A stretch of 64,000 nt of DNA from DASUAS01 sp963819475 (GTDB lineage: Bacteria; Actinomycetota; Acidimicrobiia; IMCC26256; DASPTH01): NCBI GenBank assembly GCA_963819475.1, contig CAWFWE010000004.1:1302001-1366000 (forward strand), given 5' to 3'. Made by a program: the position numbers and the translations under genes. The notes under the pieces were generated by a model. That model was not told the origin of the DNA and searched no databases. It saw only the letters and a program-made list of their open reading frames with translations. Positions 8,925 through 16,611 of the stretch are shown here, one piece after another (positions within the stretch are counted from its first letter, which is position 1; every line of letters begins with the position of its first letter).

Positions 8925-9458
8925 GTGCAGGAACATCGCTACTCGTTCGAGGTGGACGCCACGCCGGAGGAGATCTGGGGTGTCATGCACCAGCGCCCGA
9001 CCGGTCTCCCGGCGGGCCGCGGCGAGATGGGGGAGTTCGGCCCGATCTGCAGGAAGATCGTGCACGGCCCCGTCACCATCGAGATCCTGCACGAGGGTGA
9101 CGAGCACGGTGCGGGGTTGGTTCGCCATTGCTTCTTCCGCGTGCCGAAGTACCTCCTGAGCGGTGGAGTGGCTCAGTCCTGGGAACACGTCACCGCCGTC
9201 GTTCCCTACGAGTCGGCCAAGTACTACGCGATCGGCAAGCCGCTGTGGTCGCGGGCGGAGGGAGAGCATCGGCTCGAGCCGCTGCCGAACGGGCAGACCC
9301 GGGTGCACTTCGTCGAGCGCTACCACGTCTTCAACCCGCTGATGCGGCTCCTCCTCGAACGGCGTGTCCATCACTTCATCTCGAAGGACAACGACACGAT
9401 GGTTCGCGACGGCATCGTGAATGCCCTTGACGCGAAGCGTCGCCGCGTTTCCGTGTAG
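8925..9458 (+). CDS. SRPBCC-like polyketide cyclase/lipid-transport fold protein
   Basis: Protein of 177 residues. The opening YSFEVDATPEEIWGVMH matches the beta1-alpha1 start of START/SRPBCC ligand-binding proteins, and the long C-terminal helix region fits the fold. No catalytic residues can be named. The GTG start has gaggag upstream. It follows the VOC gene closely and may bind a hydrophobic intermediate. Assignment to the superfamily is by style of the N-terminus, not a specific subfamily. Confidence 0.65.
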   Translation: MQEHRYSFEVDATPEEIWGVMHQRPTGLPAGRGEMGEFGPICRKIVHGPVTIEILHEGDEHGAGLVRHCFFRVPKYLLSGGVAQSWEHVTAVVPYESAKYYAIGKPLWSRAEGEHRLEPLPNGQTRVHFVERYHVFNPLMRLLLERRVHHFISKDNDTMVRDGIVNALDAKRRRVSV

Positions 9459-9471
9459 GTCAGGCGTCACG

Positions 9472-10374
9472 TTGTCGATCGTCGCCCGTGACGCGGAGAC
9501 GGGCCAACTCGGCGTCGCCCTGCAGACGGCGATGTTCGCGGCGGGTGCATTCGTGCCGTGGGTCCGTCCGGGGGTCGGCGCGGTCGCCTCCCAGGCGATC
9601 GGCGAACTGGCGTACGGGCCGCGCTGCCTCGACGCCCTCCAGCGCGGGCGCACTGCTGCCGAAGCGTTGGCCGCCGCCGAGGCCGAGGACCCGATGGCGG
9701 TCGTCCGCCAGGTCGGTGTCGTCGGTGCGGACGGCAGTGCCGCGGCGACGACCGGCGCGTTCTGCGTCGAGCCCGCCGGTCACGTCGTGGGCGAGGGGTT
9801 CGCGGTACAGGCCAACATGATGAGCAGCCCCGACGTGTGGCCGGCGATGGCGGCGTCGTTCCGCTCGTCGAGCGGGCCGCTCGCCCGGCGGCTGTACGAG
9901 GCGCTGGAAGCCGGTTCGGCCGCCGGCGGTGACGCCCGGGGCGTGATGTCGGCCGCGTTGCTGGTCGTCGAGGGGCGCCCGCCGGAGACGCCCGGCGGCG
10001 GGTGGGTCGCCGACCTGCGCGTCGACCGGAGTGAGGATCCGCTCGCCGAGCTCGCGCGTCTGGTCGATGCCGCAGATGCGTACGCCGGCTTCGGGGCCGC
10101 GGTCGAGCTGCTCATGACCGGCGATGCCGCCGGTGCGCTCGCGAGGGTCGATGCTGCACTCGCGCTGATGCCGGGCGACATGAACCTTCGCTTCGTCCGC
10201 GCCGGTGCGCTCGCGGGAACCGGTGCGACCGACGCGGCTGCCGACGAGCTGCGCGCCCTGGTCGCCGAGCACCCCACCTGGGAGGTCGCGATCCGCGGGT
10301 TTGCCGACAAAGGGCTGGTGGCGCTCCCGGAGGGGGTCACGATCGACGGGATCTTGCAACGTCACGATCGGTAG
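9472..10374 (+). CDS. DUF1028 family protein (Ntn-hydrolase-like)
   Basis: The first ~215 residues match DUF1028 (PF06267): SIVARDAETGQLGVALQTAMF, then GVGAVASQAIGELAYGPR. This family is thought to have an Ntn-hydrolase-like fold of unknown activity. The C-terminal part (DAAGALARVDAALALMPGD and following) looks like a TPR-type helical repeat, as in some longer members. The TTG at 9472 places the start directly at the conserved SIVARD; an in-frame ATG at 9421 would overlap the previous gene by 38 bases. Function unknown. Confidence 0.82.
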   Translation: MSIVARDAETGQLGVALQTAMFAAGAFVPWVRPGVGAVASQAIGELAYGPRCLDALQRGRTAAEALAAAEAEDPMAVVRQVGVVGADGSAAATTGAFCVEPAGHVVGEGFAVQANMMSSPDVWPAMAASFRSSSGPLARRLYEALEAGSAAGGDARGVMSAALLVVEGRPPETPGGGWVADLRVDRSEDPLAELARLVDAADAYAGFGAAVELLMTGDAAGALARVDAALALMPGDMNLRFVRAGALAGTGATDAAADELRALVAEHPTWEVAIRGFADKGLVALPEGVTIDGILQRHDR

Positions 10375-10408
10375 CACGCGGCCCGGGCCCTCGAGCCGTC
10401 GTTGTGCC

Positions 10409-11668
10409 TCACTCCCGTGCCCGGCGCGCCATCGCGTCGGCGCGGTCTCGGCTGAGCCGCCGTTCCTGGTCGTTCCGGGCCAACGACGCCGCCAGCTCGA
10501 ATTCGGCGTGAGCCTCCGCGTGCCGGTCCAGCTGTGACAACAGGTCGCCCCGGACGCTGTGGAGCAGGTGGTACCGGTCGAGGAGCTGCGTGTCACGCAA
10601 CTGATCGACGAGGTCGAGCGCCGCGGTAGGGCCCTCGGACATCGAGAGCGCGACCGCGCGATTCAGCTCGACGATCGGCGACGGCATGGTCGACGCGAGC
10701 TGCTCGTACAGCGCCGCCATCAGGTTCCAGTCCGTGTCCTCGGCCCGGAATGCCCGGGCATGGCACGCGGCGATCGCGGCCTGCAGCGTGTACGGGCCGG
10801 GGACGTCTGCGAGCTCGCGTGCGCGCTCCAGCGAGGACAATCCGCGGTTGATGAGCAGACGGTCCCACTTCCGACGGTCCTGATCGAGCAGGAGGATCGG
10901 CTCGCCATCCCGGCCGACGCGAGCCTCGTTGCGCGAGGCCTGGATCTCGATGAGGGCCAGGAGCCCGTGCACCTCGGCCTCGTCGGGCGTGAGCGCGGCC
11001 AGGAGCCGAGCGAGCCGCAGGGCCTCCATGCAGAGATCGGGTCGCAGCCACTGGTCGCCGGCGGTGGCCGAGTAGCCCTCGTTGAAGATCAGGTAGATCA
11101 CTTCGAGCACCGAACCCAGCCGCTCGGCCAGCTCCGCGCCCTCCGGCACCTCGAACGGCACGTTCGCACTCGCGATCGTCTTCTTGGCGCGCACGATGCG
11201 CTGCGCGATGGTCGCCTCGGGCACGAGGTAGGCGCGCGCGGTCTCGGTCGTGGTGAGGCCGCCGAGCAGCCTCAGCGTGAGCGCGACGCGCGCCGGCATC
11301 GACAGCACCGGATGACATGCGACGAACATCAGGCGCAGCCGATCGTCGCCGATCTCCTCGTCGACGCCGTACTCGGGGAGCAACTGCTCACTCGGGCTCA
11401 GCGTCACGATCTGTGCGTGCTTGTCCTCGAGCACCCGATCGCGGCGGATGCGGTCGATCGCCTTGCGCTTGGCCACGGTCATCAACCAGGCACCGGGGTT
11501 GCGGGGCGTTCCCTCCTCGGGCCACTGCCGGAGCGCGTCGACCAGCGCATCCTGGGCCAGCTCTTCCGCGAGGCCGATGTCGTTGACGTAGCGGGCCAGC
11601 CCCGCCACGAGCCTGGGGAACTCGATCCGGAAGACGGTTTCGATGACGGTGGTCGAATCGGTGGCCAT
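10409..11668 (-). CDS. ECF42-type RNA polymerase sigma factor with C-terminal TPR-like domain
   Basis: Extracytoplasmic-function sigma factor of 419 residues. Region 2 reads RLVAGLARYVNDIGLAEELAQDA (residues ~15-40) with RNPGAWLMTVAKRKAIDRIRRD; region 4 follows near 110-170 (LLGGLTTTETARAYLVPEATIAQRI). The remaining ~230 residues form a helical extension (NEGYSATAGDQWLR, then repeats around PSPIVELNRAVA) typical of group ECF42. Such sigma factors have no anti-sigma gene and are genetically paired with DGPF/YCII-domain proteins; one lies directly upstream at 11705, giving strong context support. Confidence 0.92.
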   Translation of the reverse strand: MATDSTTVIETVFRIEFPRLVAGLARYVNDIGLAEELAQDALVDALRQWPEEGTPRNPGAWLMTVAKRKAIDRIRRDRVLEDKHAQIVTLSPSEQLLPEYGVDEEIGDDRLRLMFVACHPVLSMPARVALTLRLLGGLTTTETARAYLVPEATIAQRIVRAKKTIASANVPFEVPEGAELAERLGSVLEVIYLIFNEGYSATAGDQWLRPDLCMEALRLARLLAALTPDEAEVHGLLALIEIQASRNEARVGRDGEPILLLDQDRRKWDRLLINRGLSSLERARELADVPGPYTLQAAIAACHARAFRAEDTDWNLMAALYEQLASTMPSPIVELNRAVALSMSEGPTAALDLVDQLRDTQLLDRYHLLHSVRGDLLSQLDRHAEAHAEFELAASLARNDQERRLSRDRADAMARRARE

Positions 11669-11704
11669 CGCGCCACCGATTCAACCACCAGGCCGAACGG
11701 AACA

Positions 11705-12049
11705 TCACTCCGGACCGAACACGGGACGGACCCGCACCTCACCTTCGCCGATCACCGCGATGAAGCGCTTCGACCACTCGACCGCCTCGTCGAGGTCTCG
11801 GCATTCGAGCAGGGCCCAGCCACCGACGAGCTCCTTGGCTTCGGCGAAGGGCCCGTCCACGACGGTGAACTCGCCGTCGTGGAGCGAGATCTTGGCGCCC
11901 ATCGCCGACGGCGCGATCCCGCCGGTGGCGAGGATGACGCCCGCCTTTGTGGCCTCCTCCACGAACGCATCCATTTTCTCCATGAGCTCCGGGTTCGGCG
12001 GGGGGATCGGCTCCGACTCGTCGCCCAGCGTGTATCCGAGGAATCGCAT
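11705..12049 (-). CDS. YCII/DGPF-domain protein partnered with ECF42 sigma factor
   Basis: Small dimeric alpha-beta-barrel protein of 114 residues with the VVDGPFAEAKE signature that names the DGPF group and GGWALLECRDLDEA after it. The ATG at 12049 has aaggag at good spacing. It is the first gene of a two-gene unit with the sigma factor 36 bases downstream. DGPF proteins are usual targets or partners of ECF42 factors; the biochemical role is unknown. Confidence 0.9.
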   Translation of the reverse strand: MRFLGYTLGDESEPIPPPNPELMEKMDAFVEEATKAGVILATGGIAPSAMGAKISLHDGEFTVVDGPFAEAKELVGGWALLECRDLDEAVEWSKRFIAVIGEGEVRVRPVFGPE

Positions 12050-12192
12050 CTGTCGCTCCTTCTCGTTCGCCGCAGGTCCTGATCGCCCACGGTCGCTGCT
12101 GCGTCGAACGGGCCCGGCGCGAAATCGACATGCCCGACGAGAAATTCTCGGTCGGTCAGAGCACTTCGGACATTTGTGAGTACAGTGCGCCG

Positions 12193-12213
12193 AGCCGGCC
12201 TTCGGAGCCGGCT
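12193..12213. other. 7-bp stem hairpin with TTCG loop between divergent genes
   Basis: Arms agccggc and gccggct flank a cttcgga loop. The hairpin lies 24 bases upstream of the secreted-protein start and would fall in its 5' leader. It may stabilise the transcript or act as a minus-strand boundary. No T-tract follows. Confidence 0.45.
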
Positions 12214-12236
12214 GCCGGGGCGGCTTCGGCGTTCCC

Positions 12237-13022
12237 TTGTCTGGGAGGGCAACCATAAGGAACGGTCTGTTCGCGCGCGTCTTCACGGGCGTTCTCGTGC
12301 TGGGTCTCACGGTCGCCGTGCTCGGCGTCGTGGTCGTCGGCGCCGCGGACGAGTCGGCCGCATCGTCCTCGTCCACGCCGCTCACCCAGGAGCAACTCAC
12401 GGGCGCACTCTTGACGTTGGCCGATCTCCCGGCGAGTCAGGGATTCATGGCGCTTCCCGGCGCGCAACCGGAGCTACCTCCGGGCAACGGCACCGGAGGT
12501 GTGTGCAACGGTCCCACCGTGACTGCAGTGGCAACGAAGGCGGGCTCTTCGGCCGTGGCGGCGGTCGACTTCCTGAACTCCAACAGCGACGGACCGTATG
12601 TCTCAGAGCTGGCCCTGTCCTTCCCGAGTGAATCCGCGGCGAAGCAGTTCATGAAGCTGTATCGGGAACAGGCCACGTCGTGCCCCTCCGGCTGGTCGGA
12701 CGCGCCACTGGATCCACCCACGACCTACATGATCAAGGGGGTACCGTTCGCCAAGGTTGGTGACCAACGCTTCGCGTCGCACACCGACCGGACTGGGGGT
12801 GGCGACGACATCACGCGAGATCCCGACCTGCCCGGCGTCATCGAGGAAGCGATGGTGCGTGTCGGGAACAACGTGATCCTCGTCCATCGGTACGGGATCT
12901 CGGTCGTCATGAACGACGTCAAGCCCGAGCTTCGCGCCAACGTGAAGCATGCGCTGGCGCATCTTGCGAGCGCAACCAAGACCGCCAAGACGGGCGCGGC
13001 TCCAAGCTCCAAGCCTGCCTGA
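12237..13022 (+). CDS. secreted or membrane-anchored hypothetical protein
   Basis: Protein of 261 residues with a basic N-terminus and one strongly hydrophobic segment at about residues 14-36 (VLVLGLTVAVLGVVVV). A Ser-rich linker follows, then an exported domain with cysteines (near residues 89 and 144). Placement of the cysteines and the SFPSESAAKQFMKLY region recall actinobacterial PknH-type extracellular sensor domains, but this is a weak resemblance. The start is uncertain: TTG at 12237 gives the longest frame, while gggagg sits 6 bases before an ATA at 12255. No recognised function. Confidence 0.7.
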   Translation: MSGRATIRNGLFARVFTGVLVLGLTVAVLGVVVVGAADESAASSSSTPLTQEQLTGALLTLADLPASQGFMALPGAQPELPPGNGTGGVCNGPTVTAVATKAGSSAVAAVDFLNSNSDGPYVSELALSFPSESAAKQFMKLYREQATSCPSGWSDAPLDPPTTYMIKGVPFAKVGDQRFASHTDRTGGGDDITRDPDLPGVIEEAMVRVGNNVILVHRYGISVVMNDVKPELRANVKHALAHLASATKTAKTGAAPSSKPA

Positions 13023-13040
13023 CGGGCGTCCTCGCTCCGC

Positions 13041-13796
13041 CTATGCGTACGTGCGCACGAGATCGAGCACGGCGTGCGCGTCGGGGCCCGTGCCGCGCAG
13101 CGAGGTCGCCCCGGGCTCGACCCGTCGTGCCGCGACCAGGCAGAGGTCGAGGCCCGCGCCCTCGATCACCGTCGCCGCGTCTTCGTCGGGTGCGAAGAGC
13201 CATCGACTCCCGCTCGGCGCCCGCAGGTCGAACGTGACTGGTCCCGCGAGCTCCCGGCCGTCCCGCGCGAACGCGTACGGCAACGTGCGCCAGGCGAGGC
13301 GCGCGATGTGCTCGATGCCGTCGGTCGGCTCCTGCGCGACACCGAGGGCGTCCGCGACGTCGCCGGTGTGGATCCAGCACTCGGCCAGACGAGTCGCCGC
13401 GAGCGTCTGGGTCGACAGCTCACCGGCGACCCAGACCACCCGCCGGTGGGGATCGCTGACCGCGAGCGCGTCCCGTACGGCCGCCGCGCCGGTTCGCCAT
13501 CGCTCGAGGATGGCCGCGCTCGGCATCCCGCGCTCGTGCGCCACGATCGCGGCGGCGCCGTCGTCGACCGTGCCCGCGCGGTCCCTGCCCCCGGCAAGCA
13601 GGTCGAGCCCGTCGGCGTAGCGGCCTTCGATGCTGGCCAGCGCGAGCTCGTCGGTCTGTGCGAGGTGGAGCACGACGTCGGCGACGTTCCAACCCTCGCA
13701 ACGAGTGGGCCGCTCCCAGTCCTCCTCGTCGAGGCGATCGAGTAGTGCCGCGAGGTCCGAGTGCTGCTGTTCGAGTGCGGCGAGGATCGTGTCCAT
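13041..13796 (-). CDS. maleylpyruvate isomerase N-terminal/DinB-like family protein
   Basis: Protein of 251 residues of the mycothiol-dependent maleylpyruvate isomerase type. The N-terminal four-helix DinB-like bundle shows DRLDEEDWERPTRCEGWNVADVVLHLAQ, where the WNV.D...H pattern carries a metal-binding histidine. A second histidine lies in the AECWIHTGDVADALG segment. The ATG at 13796 has ggaggt upstream. The family uses mycothiol or acts as a metal-dependent thiol transferase; the substrate is unknown. It neighbours GAF-ANTAR regulators on the same strand. Confidence 0.85.
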   Translation of the reverse strand: MDTILAALEQQHSDLAALLDRLDEEDWERPTRCEGWNVADVVLHLAQTDELALASIEGRYADGLDLLAGGRDRAGTVDDGAAAIVAHERGMPSAAILERWRTGAAAVRDALAVSDPHRRVVWVAGELSTQTLAATRLAECWIHTGDVADALGVAQEPTDGIEHIARLAWRTLPYAFARDGRELAGPVTFDLRAPSGSRWLFAPDEDAATVIEGAGLDLCLVAARRVEPGATSLRGTGPDAHAVLDLVRTYA

Positions 13797-13868
13797 GGGC
13801 ACCTCCGGGGCAAGCCCCCTCATGCTATGAACGGGAGGCGCGTCGCGAGCTCGCCGCGAGCGATGTTC

Positions 13869-14594
13869 CTAGCGGCTGTCGCGGACCAACTCGGCGACGA
13901 GCGTCCCCTCGACGATCCCGCGCGCCGTGTCACTCAAGAGGCGGTTCGTGTTGCGCGAGAAGCGTCGGATTCGCAGGAAGGCATCGTCGACGCTGATGCG
14001 ATCGCGTTCGGCGACGATCCCCTTGGCCTGCTCGATGACGACTCGAGACTGGAGCGCGGTCTCGAGTTGCGCAGTGAGCACGCTCTGATCATGAATGAGT
14101 CGTTCCTGCAGGATCCCGATGGTCGCGATGTCGGCCATGGCCTGGGCCACGACCAGATCGTCGTCGTCGAGGGCCCCGGCGAGGCTTGAGAACAGGTTCA
14201 AGGCTCCGACGGCTTGCCCGCGCAACCGCAGCGGCACGGCGGAGACGGCGACGAAGCCGCCGTCGAGGGCATGGGGAGCGAAGCGTGGCCAACGGTTCGC
14301 GGCGTCTTCCGCGGTGTCCGATCGCACCGCGGTCTGATGGCGGAACGCGTCGAAGCACGGCCCTTCCTCGAGCTGCAGCTCGAGCAACTCCACCAGGCGC
14401 ATCTGCTCGCTCGAGCAGGCGGCGTGCCGGAGCTGGCCGTCGCCATCGGCGAGCATGATCCCGGCGGCCGAGACGTCGAGGAGCTCGACGCTCCGTTCGG
14501 CCAGGGTCTGCATGAAGTCGATGACGTCGTAGTCGTCGACCAAGGTGTCGGCGAGGTCGACGAGGGTCTCGACGAGGCGCTGTTGGTTGGCCAT
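13869..14594 (-). CDS. GAF and ANTAR domain transcription antitermination regulator
   Basis: Predicted sensor and RNA-binding antiterminator of 241 residues. The GAF domain spans about residues 20-165 (MLADGDGQLRHAACSSE, EEGPCFDAFR, AVSAVPLRLRGQAVGALNLF). The ANTAR domain spans about 175-230, with ALQSRVVIEQAKGIVAERDRISVDDAF and RRFSRNTN, typical of RNA-hairpin-binding ANTAR helices. It is in tandem with a similar gene 30 bases upstream at 14625. Likely targets would be paired-hairpin antiterminator RNAs. Confidence 0.93.
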   Translation of the reverse strand: MANQQRLVETLVDLADTLVDDYDVIDFMQTLAERSVELLDVSAAGIMLADGDGQLRHAACSSEQMRLVELLELQLEEGPCFDAFRHQTAVRSDTAEDAANRWPRFAPHALDGGFVAVSAVPLRLRGQAVGALNLFSSLAGALDDDDLVVAQAMADIATIGILQERLIHDQSVLTAQLETALQSRVVIEQAKGIVAERDRISVDDAFLRIRRFSRNTNRLLSDTARGIVEGTLVAELVRDSR

Positions 14595-14624
14595 GGCAAC
14601 CGCCTGGGGGCTCGTCGGTGCAGT

Positions 14625-15350
14625 CTACGCAGGTTGCGGTCCTCCGCCGAAACGGATGTCGCCGCGCACCACGTCGGACGAGACGTCGGTGACCGGCCGG
14701 TTGGTCGAGAACGCGTACGCCCGAAGGAGCGCCACCGCGTCGTCGACGGTGATGTCGGTCTGGACCGAGATCATGCCGCTCGCCTGGTGGACGACCGCCC
14801 GATTCGCGGGAAGGTGCTCGAGCTGCCGAGCGAGGGAACCGGCGCCGGCGACCGACTGCCAGTCGAGGACGGTACGTCCGGCGACATGCGCCACGACGGC
14901 GGCGTCGGCGAGCTGTTCATCGCTGAGCTCCCCTGGTCGGTCGTGATAGAGGTCCAGCGCGCCGATGCAGACCGTCCCGATCATGATCGGAAAGCCGAAG
15001 GCCGCGCGGATGCCGGCAGCGAGGGCACCGTCGCGGAACCCGGGCCATCTGACCACCTCGACCGCGGCGAGGTCCGGGATGAGGACGGGCTGCCGGCTGC
15101 TGAACGCGTCGACGCAGGGACCTTCACCGAACGTGTACTGCATCTCCTCCACGGTCTCGGCCACGGGATCGGATGCGCACACCGTGCCCAGCGCGCGGCC
15201 GTGCATGATGAGGACCACGCCCGCGCTGCTGACCCGGGTGACGCTCGCCGAGGCGACGCACAACGAGGAGCGGGAATCGTCCGGGGTGATGGCGAGCGCA
15301 CCGGTCACGCGAGCGACGCGAGCGGGATCGAACGCATGTGCACTCGTCAT
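14625..15350 (-). CDS. GAF and ANTAR domain transcription antitermination regulator (tandem paralogue)
   Basis: Same architecture and the same length (241 residues) as the downstream gene: a GAF domain around residues 25-165 (FGEGPCVDAF, RAAFGFPIMIGTVCIGALDLY) and an ANTAR domain at about 175-230 (HLPANRAVVHQASGMISVQTDITVDDA, LLRAYAFSTNRPV). The two sequences differ strongly, especially in the ligand-binding part, so this is an old duplication with probably different signals. Both genes lie on the minus strand and are likely co-transcribed. Confidence 0.92.
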   Translation of the reverse strand: MTSAHAFDPARVARVTGALAITPDDSRSSLCVASASVTRVSSAGVVLIMHGRALGTVCASDPVAETVEEMQYTFGEGPCVDAFSSRQPVLIPDLAAVEVVRWPGFRDGALAAGIRAAFGFPIMIGTVCIGALDLYHDRPGELSDEQLADAAVVAHVAGRTVLDWQSVAGAGSLARQLEHLPANRAVVHQASGMISVQTDITVDDAVALLRAYAFSTNRPVTDVSSDVVRGDIRFGGGPQPA

Positions 15351-15434
15351 CGTCGCTCCGTCCTCGGAGCCGCCACCCTACGGTCGCGGCAAAATCTGTG
15401 CCTCAGGATGCAGGTGCCGGCCCGACATTGCGGA

Positions 15435-16391
15435 TCAACCCACTCGTCGGGCGTCGAGTTGCAGTTGGTTCGGCCAGCGGACGTGCGTGACCCAACCGAG
15501 CCGCTCGAACCATCGGATCAGGCGTGCCGAGGTGTCGATCTGTCCGGGGTCCACACCGTGGCGCGCCAGCGTCGGGAACGCGTGGTGGGCGTTGTGCCAG
15601 GACTCGCCGCCCGTGAGCATCGCAAGCGGTGCGAAGTTCGTGCTCCGGTCCCGGGTGCGGAACGGCCGGGTCCCGAAGCGATGGCACACCGAGTTGATCG
15701 CCCACGTGAGGTGGTGACCGAGTCCGACGCGCAGCACGCCGGCCCACACCAGTGCGCCGAGCGCGCCGGCCAGCGTGCCGGTCAGCGCATAGCCGAGCCC
15801 GAACGGCAACGCCAACGTCGCGATGCAGCACGGCACGAACAGACGATCGATGAGCACCAGGTCGGGATCGCCGAGCAGGTCCGGCGCGAACTCGGCTCGC
15901 GGCGTCGACGCGTTGCTGAACACCCAGCCCATGTGGGCGTGGACGAAACCCCGCCAACCGGCGATGGGCGTGTTGTCACGTGAGACCGGCGAATGGGGGT
16001 CGCCGGGTCGGTCGGTGTAGCGGTGGTGGCGGCGATGGTCGGCGACCCAGCCGATGAGCGAACCCTGGAAGGACATCGAGCCGAGCACCGCCAGCACGAT
16101 CTTGAGCGGCCGCCGCGCTTCGAAGCTGCGGTGGGTGAAGAGGCGGTGGAAACCGATGGTCACCCCATGCGCCACTACGAAGTAGAACACCGTGAGCAGC
16201 ACGAGGTTGCGCCATGGCACCGGCTCGCCGATCGCGCGTACGGTCACGATGACGGCCGTGAGCGGCGGCCCGAGCAGGAAGAGCAGCGACAGCGCCCGGC
16301 GAAAGAGGGGAGCGGGGACGCAGCCCCAGCGTTCGGGCGCCTCGTCGGGCGCGTCGACGCCGGCGACCGGCGGAGCGGAGAGCGTTTGCAT
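15435..16391 (-). CDS. acyl-CoA (delta-9 type) fatty acid desaturase
   Basis: Membrane di-iron desaturase of 318 residues. The three histidine boxes are HRLFTH, HRRHH and HNAHH, in the order and spacing of acyl-CoA delta-9 desaturases. Hydrophobic segments flank them: residues ~32-52 and ~57-80, and a pair near 180-215. It would insert a double bond in membrane fatty acids using O2 and an electron donor. The ATG at 16391 is preceded by gaggtg; codons upstream in frame look non-coding. It is divergent from the PEP-synthase-like operon. Confidence 0.92.
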   Translation of the reverse strand: MQTLSAPPVAGVDAPDEAPERWGCVPAPLFRRALSLLFLLGPPLTAVIVTVRAIGEPVPWRNLVLLTVFYFVVAHGVTIGFHRLFTHRSFEARRPLKIVLAVLGSMSFQGSLIGWVADHRRHHRYTDRPGDPHSPVSRDNTPIAGWRGFVHAHMGWVFSNASTPRAEFAPDLLGDPDLVLIDRLFVPCCIATLALPFGLGYALTGTLAGALGALVWAGVLRVGLGHHLTWAINSVCHRFGTRPFRTRDRSTNFAPLAMLTGGESWHNAHHAFPTLARHGVDPGQIDTSARLIRWFERLGWVTHVRWPNQLQLDARRVG

Positions 16392-16540
16392 CTGCACCTC
16401 GAGGCGGGGAGATCGCACCGCCGAGGACCAGAGCAGTGGGAGGGCCACCCGGACGGGTGGCGTGCCCCGACTGTAGCCGGGTGGTCGACGAGCTGGTCCC
16501 CGGGTCGCGTGCCCTCCCGAGTGGTGCCTTTCGCGCACTC

Positions 16541-16569
16541 TTGCGTGGGTCGCGCGCAGGACCCATACT
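16541..16569 (+). promoter_or_regulatory. sigma-A-like promoter for the PEP-synthase-like operon
   Basis: TTGCGT (16541-16546) and CATACT (16564-16569) are separated by exactly 17 bases and lie 43 bases upstream of the start codon at 16612. Match to the -35/-10 consensus and spacing are good for a GC-rich genome. Confidence 0.55.
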
Positions 16570-16611
16570 CCGCTGCGGCAGGGCGCATCGGAGGAACCTA
16601 GGGGGCGGTCG

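Noticed and set aside
12255..12257. ATA start codon for the secreted protein
   Set aside because: A good gggagg lies 6 bases upstream, but ATA initiation is very rare and the TTG at 12237 keeps the same signal segment.
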